A DNA stretch of 64,000 bases, taken from contig NZ_NFHP01000001.1 in assembly GCF_002159335.1 (NCBI RefSeq), forward strand, positions 248,001 through 312,000, written 5' to 3'. Below are positions 42,570 to 50,885 of this stretch, in pieces (position 1 is the stretch's first letter; every line of letters starts with the position of its first letter). Position numbers and translations under genes: made by a program. The notes beneath the pieces are model-generated. The model was given only the letters and a program-made list of their open reading frames with translations, was not told the origin of the DNA and searched no databases. The DNA is from Collinsella sp. An7 (GTDB lineage: Bacteria > Actinomycetota > Coriobacteriia > Coriobacteriales > Coriobacteriaceae).

Positions 42570-43750
42570 ACGAGCTTAGGATGTACGTCGAGCACCTGTT
42601 TGAGGGCAAGGTGCTGACTGCGGAGAATATCGAGCTTAAAGAAGAGATCTATGGCAACCTCGTGGCGCGCTACGAGGACTACGTGGCTAGCGGTCTCTCT
42701 GAGGCTGAGGCGCTCGAGAAGACTAAGGCGAGCTTTACAAGCGTGGACGACGTGCTCGCGGAGGAGGGCTCGCCTGAGGAGGGCGCGGCTCAGACGCGGG
42801 TGATGGCCGGCGGGGCTTCAGTTTCCGGCGCGGTTGATGGGGATGCAAATGCTTCCGCGGCTGACGTTCAGTCGGGGGAGGGTGTTGCCCCAACGACAGC
42901 TATACCGCGTGTGGAGGGTGCGCCGGTGCCCCCGGGTGCCGCCGCTGACGGCCAAGTGGTAGCAGCCCCTGCCCCTACCCGCAAGCGCTGGCCGATCGTG
43001 GTGGGGATCATCGCCGCTGTGGCCGTGGTGGGCCTAGCACTCATGCTGCTCTTTAACGTGGTGGTGGAGCCTGCGTTCGATTACGCTGAGGACACAGTGG
43101 AGAACGTTATCGACTCCTCAACGGGCGCGGGGACAGGCGCTCAGCAGGGGACGAGCAACGGCAAGGGTTCGGGTAACGGATCGGGCAACGGCGCGAGCAA
43201 TCAGGGAACCCAACAGTACGTCGACCCTGAGGATCAACGTGAGTACGAGACGACGACGGCGCTCGTCAACGAGATTGCTGACAGCCCCGTCACGCCGCTG
43301 CAGGCATATGCGGGCCGCGCGAACACCTCCGAGGTGGCAGCGCTCGCCGCGGAGCTTCCGCTCGGCGCTAACCTCCGCGAGGCGGGTATCGACACCGCCA
43401 ACGCCGCTACCGCCTATCTCGACTACACCGAGGTCTCGGGCGATATCGAGGGCGATGCCCTCGACCGCGCGCTCGTCTACAACGTCGCGGCGATCTTTGC
43501 GGTCTATCCGGATATCTCCGCGGTGCGGGCGACGCTCCAGGAGGCGTACGACAGCCAATGGGATGCAGACACGTACCTCTTTGACCGCACGCGGGTGGAG
43601 CAGTGCTTTGCCAACACGAGCGGCAATGCCGTCACCCAGCTCAACAGCTCGCTGCTCGAGAGTACCGACGCATGGGACCAGGTGAAGGGCTTCATCATGG
43701 ACCATCATGAGTTTGCTGAGAACGTGGCCGATTGGTCAGAGACCAACTAG
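42566..43750 (+). CDS. HAAS/DUF1700-type membrane protein coupled to PadR
   Basis: 394 residues. Residues 1-75 form a HAAS-like helical domain (YVEHLFEG, IELKEEIYGNLVARYEDYV and GLSEAEALEKT), usual partner of PadR proteins. After a low-complexity linker there is one transmembrane helix (about 145-168), then a Gly/Ser/Asn-rich stretch and an extracellular domain of about 170 residues that I do not recognise. The gene starts within the padR stop codon (ATGA). Confidence 0.75.
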   Translation: MNELRMYVEHLFEGKVLTAENIELKEEIYGNLVARYEDYVASGLSEAEALEKTKASFTSVDDVLAEEGSPEEGAAQTRVMAGGASVSGAVDGDANASAADVQSGEGVAPTTAIPRVEGAPVPPGAAADGQVVAAPAPTRKRWPIVVGIIAAVAVVGLALMLLFNVVVEPAFDYAEDTVENVIDSSTGAGTGAQQGTSNGKGSGNGSGNGASNQGTQQYVDPEDQREYETTTALVNEIADSPVTPLQAYAGRANTSEVAALAAELPLGANLREAGIDTANAATAYLDYTEVSGDIEGDALDRALVYNVAAIFAVYPDISAVRATLQEAYDSQWDADTYLFDRTRVEQCFANTSGNAVTQLNSSLLESTDAWDQVKGFIMDHHEFAENVADWSETN

Positions 43751-43796
43751 CATGCGCGGAGTGTGAGCTGTCCCAAGACGAAGATGAGATGAAGTG

Positions 43797-43833
43797 GCGC
43801 GGCGTCCCGTCGTTATACGGCGGGGCGTCGCGC
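43797..43833 (+). terminator. GC hairpin after the PadR operon
   Basis: GCGCGGCGTCCCG pairs with CGGGGCGTCGCGC around TCGTTATACGG; no T run. Confidence 0.45.
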
Positions 43834-43931
43834 GCTGAAGGCGCCGTGGATATTACGGAACGCTGACAGGCGCGGGTGGCCGGCTCTGGTAAGGTGATGC
43901 CCGAACAACTCGATATGAGAGGACAGACCGC

Positions 43932-44723
43932 ATGAGCGAGGCGACCGGGACTGCAAGCACGCACGTCAACCACGGCAAGATCGTTTTTGAGGGACTGCGC
44001 AACGCGCGCGATCTCGGTGGCCTGCCGGCCGCGGACGGGCGGCACATCCGCCCGCGGGCGCTGCTGCGCTCGGACACGCTCTTTCCGGCCACGGAGCATG
44101 ATCGCGCCCGCCTGCGTGATGAGTACCACCTGTCGCTCGATATCGACCTGCGCAGCAACGACGAGTGCGCCGAGCGCCCCGACCCGGTCGACGCCTTTCC
44201 CGGGCTTCGCTACGTGCATCTGCCGGTCTTCTCGGAGGGTGGGGCGGGCGTGTCGCGCAGCGCCGAGGATATGGATGTGGTCGAGGCCCGCGTCCGTGCA
44301 GGGGAGATTCAGCCCGCAGACCTCATGATCGCGCTCTATCCGCATATCGTGCTCGACCAGTCGGGCATCGATGCGTACACCACGTTCTTCCGCGAGCTCC
44401 TCGCCCACGAGGAGGGTGCTGCGATTTGGCACTGCTCGGCTGGCAAGGACCGCTGCGGCATGGCGAGCGTGCTGACGGAGGTCGCGCTCGGGGTACCGTG
44501 GGAGCTCGTGGAGCGCGACTACCTCGCCACCAACATCTTTTACGGCATCGACCCCAAGACCTGCGAGCCCATGGAGGCGCTCGAGGGCGTGGACCCGCGC
44601 TTTCTCGCTGCGGCAGTTGATGCGCTCAACCGCGAATTTGGCGGCATAGAGCGTTACCTTGAGGATGTGCTCGGCGTTGACGCCGACGCCCAGGCTACGC
44701 TGCGCGCCCGCTACCTCGTTTAG
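43932..44723 (+). CDS. Protein-tyrosine/dual-specificity phosphatase
   Basis: 263 residues. The signature loop is HCSAGKDRCG (C-x5-R), and NARDLGGLPAADGRHIRPRA plus LDIDLRSNDE match the bacterial IphP/LipA-like (Y_phosphatase3) group. No signal peptide. A serine-rich or lipid substrate cannot be told apart from tyrosine phosphate by sequence. It stands as a single gene. Confidence 0.88.
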   Translation: MSEATGTASTHVNHGKIVFEGLRNARDLGGLPAADGRHIRPRALLRSDTLFPATEHDRARLRDEYHLSLDIDLRSNDECAERPDPVDAFPGLRYVHLPVFSEGGAGVSRSAEDMDVVEARVRAGEIQPADLMIALYPHIVLDQSGIDAYTTFFRELLAHEEGAAIWHCSAGKDRCGMASVLTEVALGVPWELVERDYLATNIFYGIDPKTCEPMEALEGVDPRFLAAAVDALNREFGGIERYLEDVLGVDADAQATLRARYLV

Positions 44724-44832
44724 CTCGAGCTTCGCTTGGCTGCGGGGGCAGTGCGGCGTGTCGTGAGCCTTGTTGCCCGCCCTACCGCCTACCGTTTTGC
44801 CCCACGCAAACCGCCGCTCGCCGCAAAGTCCC

Positions 44833-44860
44833 TTGCGCGGCGGGCACACTTTGCTACACT
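44833..44860 (+). promoter_or_regulatory. Candidate leu operon promoter
   Basis: TTGCGC (44833-44838), 16-bp spacer, TACACT (44855-44860). Transcription would start near 44867, leaving about 40 nt before the leader ATG. Confidence 0.45.
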
Positions 44861-44908
44861 ACAGCACATGAGCATGCCGTCCGGCACGCTCGACTGAAGG
44901 GACGACGC

Positions 44909-45016
44909 ATGGGCAACCAGGCAGACATCATCGCACGCGAGGCGCTCCGCCCCGTCTGCGCTGCCGCGTGCCCGCTATCCCTTGACGAGCTACTACTTGC
45001 TGCCGATGTGCGCTAG
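44909..45016 (+). CDS. Putative leucine attenuation leader peptide
   Basis: 35 codons with AAGGGA before the ATG. The end reads P-L-S-L-D-E-L-L-L-A-A: five leucines in eight residues, written CTA, CTT, CTA, CTA, CTT, codons this GC-rich genome otherwise avoids in favour of CTC/CTG. Ribosome stalling there when charged Leu-tRNA is scarce would change folding of the downstream RNA and let polymerase pass the terminator at 45055. Seen: codons and hairpin. Known: leader attenuation of leu operons. Inferred: function here. Confidence 0.65.
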   Translation: MGNQADIIAREALRPVCAAACPLSLDELLLAADVR

Positions 45017-45054
45017 GGTACGCCGTCACCGCGTCTGATTCCTCGACCGTCTAC

Positions 45055-45116
45055 GAGCACCCCACCGCGCATCTACCCACTGCCCTGCAGGGCGTCGCGC
45101 GACGGGGTGCTCTTTT
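45055..45116 (+). terminator. Attenuator-type terminator upstream of leuA
   Basis: GAGCACCCC (45055-45063) pairs with GGGGTGCTC (45104-45112), followed by TTTT. GACGG in its 3' arm can instead pair with CCGTC at about 45022-45026, just after the leader stop, giving a possible antiterminator. Confidence 0.65.
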
Positions 45117-45217
45117 CCGTGTAACGATATCGGCCATCACGCCACCTCCTGCAGAGCCCGACCAAGGCCACATGCCGGGCGAGCACCTCGCACCGGCACG
45201 AGCAACAGGAGGACCGT

Positions 45218-46762
45218 ATGACCCGCAAGATCGCCATCTTCGACACCACGCTCCGCGACGGCGAACAGTCGCCCGGCGCCAGCATGAACACCGAGGAGAA
45301 GCTCATTGTCGCGCGCCAGCTTATCCGCATGAACGTGGATGTTATCGAGGCGGGCTTTCCCATTTCGAGCCCCGGCGACTTTAAGAGCGTGTCCGAGATC
45401 GGCCGCATCGCGGGCGACGCCTGCACCGTCTGCGGCCTCACGCGCGCGGTGGACAAGGACATCGAGGTAGCCGCCGATGCGCTCAAGACCGCCAAGCGTC
45501 CGCGCATCCACACCGGTCTGGGTGTGAGCCCGAGCCACCTGCACGATAAGCTCCACCTCACCGAGGACGAAGCCGTGGAGCGCGCGGTCCGCGCCGTCAA
45601 GCTCGCGCGCAACTTTGTGGACGATGTCGAGTTCTACGCCGAGGACGCCGGTCGTGCCGACCAGGACTTCCTCTGCCGCATCATCGAGGCCGCCATCAAG
45701 GCGGGCGCCACGGTGGTAAACATCCCCGACACCACGGGTTACAACATGCCGTGGTCCTTTGGCGCGCGCATCGCCGACCTGCGCAACCGCGTGGCGGGGA
45801 TCGAGGACGCCACCATCTCGGTCCACACCCACAACGACCTCGGCATGGCCACGGCGCTCGCCATCGAGGCGGTGCGCAACGGCGCGACGCAGGTCGAGTG
45901 CACCATCAACGGGCTCGGCGAGCGCGCGGGCAACACGGCGCTCGAGGAGGTCGTCATGGCCATCCGCATGCACGGCGAGGAGCTCGACGCGCATACCGAT
46001 ATCGTGACCACCGAGCTCACTCGCGCCTCCAAGCTCGTGAGCTCCATCACGGGCATCAACGTGCAGCCCAACAAGGCCATCGTGGGCGCCAACGCTTTTG
46101 CGCACTCTTCGGGCATCCATCAGGACGGCGTGCTCAAGGCGCGCGACACCTACGAGATCATCGACCCGGCCGACGTGGGCGCCGGCGGCTCGCAGATCAT
46201 CCTCTCGGCGCGCTCGGGGCACGCGGCGCTGCGCCACCGCATGGCCGAGCTCGGCTACACCTTTGCCGACGATGAGTTTGAGAACATCTACCAGGCGTTC
46301 CTCGAGGTCGCGGACAAGAAGAAGGAGGTCTACGACGAGGACCTGGAGTCCATCGTGCACGAGCGCGAGCGCGAGACCAAGGCCATCTGGACGCTCGGCG
46401 CGGTGCAGGTCTCGTGCGGCTTCCCGCTCACGCCCACGGCCACGCTCACGCTTGTGGGCGAGGACGGCGCCGAGCACACGGTTGCGGCGTTTGGCACCGG
46501 CCCGGTCGACGCGGTCTACAAGGCCGTGAACCAGATCGTCTCGGTGGAGAACGACCTCTCGGAGTTTGCGATCAAGGCCATCACCCGCGGCATCGACGCG
46601 CTGGGCGAGGTCACGGTGCGCGTAACGGCCGCCGACGGCCAGGTCTACACCGGCCGCGGCTCCGATAACGACATCATCGTCTCGTCCACCAAGGCCTACA
46701 TCAACGCGCTCAACCGCCTCATCTCGGTCCAGCGCGAGAAGCGCGAGGTCGCCAGCGCCTAA
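45218..46762 (+). CDS. leuA: 2-isopropylmalate synthase
   Basis: 514 residues. The catalytic TIM barrel begins KIAIFDTTLRDGEQSPGASM, with metal-site HTHNDLG and GLGERAGN. The C-terminal LeuA regulatory domain (about 370-510) binds leucine for feedback control. It condenses acetyl-CoA with 2-ketoisovalerate, the first step of leucine synthesis. GGAGG precedes the ATG. It leads leuA-leuC-leuD-leuB. Confidence 0.97.
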   Translation: MTRKIAIFDTTLRDGEQSPGASMNTEEKLIVARQLIRMNVDVIEAGFPISSPGDFKSVSEIGRIAGDACTVCGLTRAVDKDIEVAADALKTAKRPRIHTGLGVSPSHLHDKLHLTEDEAVERAVRAVKLARNFVDDVEFYAEDAGRADQDFLCRIIEAAIKAGATVVNIPDTTGYNMPWSFGARIADLRNRVAGIEDATISVHTHNDLGMATALAIEAVRNGATQVECTINGLGERAGNTALEEVVMAIRMHGEELDAHTDIVTTELTRASKLVSSITGINVQPNKAIVGANAFAHSSGIHQDGVLKARDTYEIIDPADVGAGGSQIILSARSGHAALRHRMAELGYTFADDEFENIYQAFLEVADKKKEVYDEDLESIVHERERETKAIWTLGAVQVSCGFPLTPTATLTLVGEDGAEHTVAAFGTGPVDAVYKAVNQIVSVENDLSEFAIKAITRGIDALGEVTVRVTAADGQVYTGRGSDNDIIVSSTKAYINALNRLISVQREKREVASA

Positions 46763-46837
46763 CCCTCTCGTCCGCGCCAGCCGGGCGGGCCCCTGCCTGT
46801 CCGGAGCGTCAGAACAACCCTAGGAAGGACAGCATCC

Positions 46838-48103
46838 ATGCCACGACCCATGACCGTAGCCGAGAAGATCCTCGCGGCCCACGCCGGCCTCGACGAGGTG
46901 CGCCCCGGCCAGCTCGTTGAGTGCGACCTCGACCTCGTGCTCGCCAACGACATCACCGCCCCGATTGCGATCGACGTGTTCCGCGAGCTCGGCGCGACCG
47001 AAGTCTTCGACCGCGACCGCGTGTGTCTCGTGCCCGACCACTACGCGCCCAACAAGGACATCAAGAGCGCTGAGCAGACCAAGAAGATGCGCGATTTTGC
47101 CCACGAGCAGAAGATCCGCCACTACTGGGAGCAGGGGTGCGCGGGCATTGAGCACGCGCTTCTGCCCGAGCAGGGCGTTGTGGTGCCGGGCGACCTCGTG
47201 ATCGGCGCCGACAGTCACACCTGCACCTATGGCGCGCTGGGCGCGTTCTCCACCGGCGTGGGCTCCACCGACGCCGGCGTGGGCCTCGCCACGGGCCGCG
47301 CGTGGTTCAAGGTGCCCCCGACCATCAAGTTCGAGATTGAGGGCGAGCTCGCCGACGGCGCCACCGCCAAGGACATCATCCTCTACATCATCGGGCTCAT
47401 CGGCGTGGACGGCGCGCTCTACCAGGCGATGGAGTTTACCGGCTCCACCATCCGCAACCTCTCTATGGAGGGGCGCATGTGCATCTCCAACATGGCGATC
47501 GAGGCAGGCGGCAAGGCCGGCATCATCGAGGTTGACGACGTGGCGCGCGCTTGGCTCGAGGGCCGCACGGAGCGCCCGTACGTCGAGTACCACGCCGATG
47601 TGGACGCCGAGTATGCCCGCGTGATCCGCATCGACGCGGCGGACATCAAGCCGTGCGTCTCCTGGCCGCACCTGCCGAGCAACACCCATCTCGTGGAGGA
47701 GAGCCGCCACATTCAGATCGATCAGGCGGTTATCGGCAGCTGCACCAACGGGCGCATCGAGGACATGCGCGCCGCCGCCGAGGTGCTCGCCGGCCGCCGC
47801 GTGAATGAGAACGTGCGCTGCATCGTGATCCCCGCCACGCAGGCCGTCTTTAAGCAGTGCATGGCTGAGGGCCTGGCCGAAACCTTCATCGATGCCGGCT
47901 GCGTCTTCTCCACGCCCACGTGCGGTCCGTGCCTTGGCGGCTACATGGGCATCCTCGCGGCGGGGGAGCGCTGCGTCTCGACCACCAACCGCAACTTTGT
48001 GGGACGCATGGGCGACCCGACCTCCGAGGTTTACCTGGCGAGCCCGGCGGTTGCCGCCGCGAGCGCCGTGGCCGGCCATATCGCCCTGCCGAGCGACCTG
48101 TAA
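46838..48103 (+). CDS. leuC: 3-isopropylmalate dehydratase large subunit
   Basis: 421 residues, the shorter archaeal/HACN-like form rather than the 465-residue E. coli type. The 4Fe-4S ligands lie in IGSCTNGRIEDM and TPTCGPCLGG. It isomerises isopropylmalate together with LeuD. TAGGAAGGACA precedes the ATG. Confidence 0.96.
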   Translation: MPRPMTVAEKILAAHAGLDEVRPGQLVECDLDLVLANDITAPIAIDVFRELGATEVFDRDRVCLVPDHYAPNKDIKSAEQTKKMRDFAHEQKIRHYWEQGCAGIEHALLPEQGVVVPGDLVIGADSHTCTYGALGAFSTGVGSTDAGVGLATGRAWFKVPPTIKFEIEGELADGATAKDIILYIIGLIGVDGALYQAMEFTGSTIRNLSMEGRMCISNMAIEAGGKAGIIEVDDVARAWLEGRTERPYVEYHADVDAEYARVIRIDAADIKPCVSWPHLPSNTHLVEESRHIQIDQAVIGSCTNGRIEDMRAAAEVLAGRRVNENVRCIVIPATQAVFKQCMAEGLAETFIDAGCVFSTPTCGPCLGGYMGILAAGERCVSTTNRNFVGRMGDPTSEVYLASPAVAAASAVAGHIALPSDL

Positions 48104-48116
48104 TGGGTCATTTGGG
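48103..48116 (+). repeat. Direct repeat in leu spacers, copy 1
   Basis: ATGGGTCATTTGGG starts at the leuC stop and recurs exactly at 48682-48695, each time about 40 bases before the next start codon. Confidence 0.8.
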
Positions 48117-48154
48117 ACGGGGTTGTTTTCAGTCATTTCGAAAGGAACGCAGCC

Positions 48155-48655
48155 ATGCACTTTGAAGGCACTGTTTTTAAGTATGGGCGCGACGTTGATA
48201 CCGATGTGATCATTCCGGCGCGCTATCTCAACAGCTCTGACCATGCGCATCTTGCTGCGCATGCCATGGAGGACATCGATCCCACGTTTGCCACGCGCGT
48301 CAAGCCGGGCGACATCGTGGTGGCCGAGGAGAACTTTGGTTGCGGCTCGAGCCGCGAGCATGCGCCGGTGGCGCTCAAGGCCGCGGGCGTCTCGTGCGTG
48401 ATCGCCAAGAGTTTTGCGCGCATCTTCTACCGTAACGCCATCAACGTCGGGCTTGCCATCATGGAGTGTCCGGACGCGGTGGACGCCATTGCCGACGGCG
48501 CGCGGGTGGCGGTGGACACCGAGACCGGCACCATCACGAACCTCGACACCGGGGCGACCTTTACGGCCGAACCGTTCCCGCCGTTCATCGCCGAGATCAT
48601 CGAGGCGGGCGGTTTGGTGGAGCGCACGCGCCAGAAGCTCGCCAGCGGGAACTGA
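48155..48655 (+). CDS. leuD: 3-isopropylmalate dehydratase small subunit
   Basis: 166 residues; [27 protein letters not shown] and [15 protein letters not shown] are diagnostic. It forms the swivelling domain of the LeuCD enzyme. GAAAGGAA lies before the ATG. Confidence 0.97.
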   Translation: MHFEGTVFKYGRDVDTDVIIPARYLNSSDHAHLAAHAMEDIDPTFATRVKPGDIVVAEENFGCGSSREHAPVALKAAGVSCVIAKSFARIFYRNAINVGLAIMECPDAVDAIADGARVAVDTETGTITNLDTGATFTAEPFPPFIAEIIEAGGLVERTRQKLASGN

Positions 48656-48681
48656 GGCACCGTATTTTGGCGCTCAAGCCC

Positions 48682-48695
48682 ATGGGTCATTTGGG
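48682..48695 (+). repeat. Direct repeat in leu spacers, copy 2
   Basis: ATGGGTCATTTGGG between leuD and leuB, matching the copy between leuC and leuD; downstream AAAGGA ribosome sites are also similar. Confidence 0.8.
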
Positions 48696-48731
48696 GGCGT
48701 GTTCCGTTAACCCATTCAGAAAGGAGCCGTC

Positions 48732-49898
48732 ATGCCGCTCGATAACCCCTTTGCCGCGGGTCCGAGCTCGCAAGATTGGAGTTGCAACGTGAAGAAGACC
48801 TACCAGATCTGCTGCCTGCCGGGAGACGGCATCGGCCCCGAGATCATCGCCGAGGGCAAGAAGGTGCTCGACGCCGTGGGCGCGCGCTATGGCGTGACGT
48901 TTGCCTGCGAGGACACGCTCATCGGCGGTGCGGCGATTGATGCGTGCGGCAACCCTCTGCCCGACGAGACGCTCGAGGCGGCCCGGGCGGCCGACGCGGT
49001 GCTCCTGGCCTCGGTGGGCGGCCCCAAGTGGGACACCACCGACCCCGCCGCACCTCGACCAGAGCAGGGGCTCCTCAAGATCCGCAAGGAGCTCGGCCTC
49101 TACACCAACCTGCGCCCCGTGCAGATCTTCGGCGCGCTCGCCGGCGCCTCGACGCTGCGCCCGGAGATCATCGATGGCGTGGACATGATGATCGTGCGCG
49201 AGCTCACGGGCGGACTCTACTTTGGCCGCCGCGAGCGCTTCTACGACGAGCCCGGCGCCGGCACGGACGGCGCGGCCGGTCAGCGCGCCTACGACACGCT
49301 CGAGTACCGTGAGTACGAGGTCGAGCGCATCGCGCGGCAGGCGTTTGAGGCTGCGCGCAAGCGTCGCGGTAAGGTGTCGAGCGTGGACAAGGCCAACGTG
49401 CTCGAGACGAGCCGCATGTGGCGCGAGATCGTCCACCGCATCGGCGAGGCGGAGTACCCGGACGTGGAGCTCGAGGACGTGCTCGTGGACAACGCCGCCA
49501 TGCAGCTCATCAACCGCCCGGCGAGCTTTGACGTGGTGGTGACCGAGAACATGTTTGGCGACATCCTCTCCGACGAGGCGGCGCAGATCACGGGGTCGCT
49601 CGGCATGCTCGCCTCGGCGAGCCTGGGCGACGGCGTGGCACTGTACGAGCCAAGCCACGGCAGCGCACCCGATATCGCGGACCAGGGGATTGCCAACCCG
49701 CTTGCGCAGATCCTTTCGGTTGAGATGATGCTGCGTTATAGCTTTGACATGGGCGAGGCTGCCGACGCCGTGCGCGCCGCGGTGACCGTCGTGCTCGATG
49801 AGGGCTGGCGCACGCGCGACATCGCTGACGCCGAGACGCCCGCCGAGTGCGTGCTCGGCACCGCAGCCATGGGCGACCAGGTGGTGGCGCACCTGTAG
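48732..49898 (+). CDS. leuB: 3-isopropylmalate dehydrogenase
   Basis: 388 residues. NAD-binding GDGIGPEI is near 32-39; [37 protein letters not shown] and [13 protein letters not shown] are family blocks. It oxidises and decarboxylates isopropylmalate. The ATG at 48732 with AAAGGAG gives about 19 extra N-terminal residues compared with most LeuB proteins; a GTG (Val20) is an alternative start without a good site. Confidence 0.97.
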   Translation: MPLDNPFAAGPSSQDWSCNVKKTYQICCLPGDGIGPEIIAEGKKVLDAVGARYGVTFACEDTLIGGAAIDACGNPLPDETLEAARAADAVLLASVGGPKWDTTDPAAPRPEQGLLKIRKELGLYTNLRPVQIFGALAGASTLRPEIIDGVDMMIVRELTGGLYFGRRERFYDEPGAGTDGAAGQRAYDTLEYREYEVERIARQAFEAARKRRGKVSSVDKANVLETSRMWREIVHRIGEAEYPDVELEDVLVDNAAMQLINRPASFDVVVTENMFGDILSDEAAQITGSLGMLASASLGDGVALYEPSHGSAPDIADQGIANPLAQILSVEMMLRYSFDMGEAADAVRAAVTVVLDEGWRTRDIADAETPAECVLGTAAMGDQVVAHL

Positions 49899-50306
49899 AG
49901 TCCTACGGAGGCGCAGCTGCGGCCGCCGCGCAGATCGCGCGCCCTGCGCGTGGGGTGCCTGCCGAGTGCCGCGCGCCCTCTGGCCCACTCGCGACGGAAA
50001 ACTGAGTAAGAACGGGACCTGCCCGCATACACGCCCTGATCTGCATGATGATGCTGCAGGTCAGGGCGTTATTTGTTATGCGGCTGCGCGGGGTGCCTCG
50101 TCTCTCGTGCAGTTTTCCGTCGCGAGTGTGCCATCTCCCTGCAAAGCCCATGTCGCGCACCTTCGCCTTCCGCTCCGGTGCTCGGTTTTCCGTCGTGCGC
50201 GGCGCGGGCAAAGTGCACAAGCGCCGACGCCGAAATAATCTGTCAGAACCGCGGGCTTTCTTCGTGTAGTAGGTAAAGGGAGGCAATCTCCTCAGGGGGT
50301 GAGACG
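49899..50306. other. 408-bp region after leuB
   Basis: It is mostly occupied by the nested palindromic element at 49981-50133, plus a partial echo of its arm (GGTTTTCCGTCG near 50181). No reading frame is supported. The sigma-factor promoter should lie near 50240-50300 but is not obvious. Confidence 0.6.
49981..50133. repeat. Nested palindromic element (153 bp)
   Basis: The outer arms CACTCGCGACGGAAAACTG and CAGTTTTCCGTCGCGAGTG are perfectly complementary over 19 bp, extended by TGGC/GCCA. Inside, CCGCATA/TATGCGG and ACGCCCTGA/TCAGGGCGT form a second perfect stem capped by CTGCA/TGC-GCAG. It looks like a folded RNA or a MITE; it also lies where the leu transcript should end. Confidence 0.8.
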
Positions 50307-50885
50307 ATGCGTGGCGAAGAGGAGCTGTCTACTTCGGGCGACGGGAGAGACCGGCAGCTTTTGAGGGGCCATGTCGCGGCGGCTCGGGCCGAGCAGTTGG
50401 TGCAGAGGTATGCGGACTGCATCTTGCGCCTGAGCTACACCTATCTGCACTCTACGCAGGATGCGGAGGACATCTGCCAAGAGACGCTCTTGAAGGCCCT
50501 CCGACGCCAGGAGCCTTTTGAGAGCGAGGAGCACGAGCGCGCCTGGGTTCTCCGCGTGGCCATGAACGCCTGCAAGGACATTCTGCGGCGCAATCGGCTG
50601 CGCAGCTCGGTCTCGCTGGAGGATGCTCCGGAGCTTGTCGCGCCGCGCGTGCAGAGCGAGGCGGCGGAGCAAGACCGGATGGCATGCGTTCTAGATGCGG
50701 TCATGCGGTTGCCGGCATCTCTGCGCATTGCCATCTACCTGCGCTATTACGAAGAGTACGAGGTCCGTGACATTGCCCGTGCGCTCGGCTGCACCGAGGC
50801 CGCGGTCGCGGCACGGCTCTCGCGCGGTCGCAGGCGGCTGCGCGGCATGTTGAAGGGGGTTGTAGGGGATGAGTTCGACTTCTGA
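50307..50885 (+). CDS. ECF-type RNA polymerase sigma factor
   Basis: 192 residues with region 2 (YADCILRLSYTYLHSTQDAEDICQET split by quotation only at YADCILRLSYTYLH and DAEDICQET) and region 4 (LRYYEEYEVRDIARALG and AVAARLSRGRRRLR). It directs polymerase to stress promoters. Its last codons overlap the next gene, a membrane protein likely to be its anti-sigma partner. Confidence 0.9.
   Translation: MRGEEELSTSGDGRDRQLLRGHVAAARAEQLVQRYADCILRLSYTYLHSTQDAEDICQETLLKALRRQEPFESEEHERAWVLRVAMNACKDILRRNRLRSSVSLEDAPELVAPRVQSEAAEQDRMACVLDAVMRLPASLRIAIYLRYYEEYEVRDIARALGCTEAAVAARLSRGRRRLRGMLKGVVGDEFDF

Larger units (their letters stand above)
44724..45217 (+). other. leu leader region
   Basis: 494 bp between the phosphatase and leuA. 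It contains a plausible promoter (44833-44860), a 35-codon leader reading frame with clustered rare Leu codons and a terminator hairpin followed by Ts, all described separately. Confidence 0.7.

Noticed and set aside
44724-45217. T-box riboswitch upstream of leuA
   Set aside because: I could not find a T-box consensus (a TGGN-type antiterminator bulge and specifier loop); the leader peptide with Leu codons explains the terminator better.
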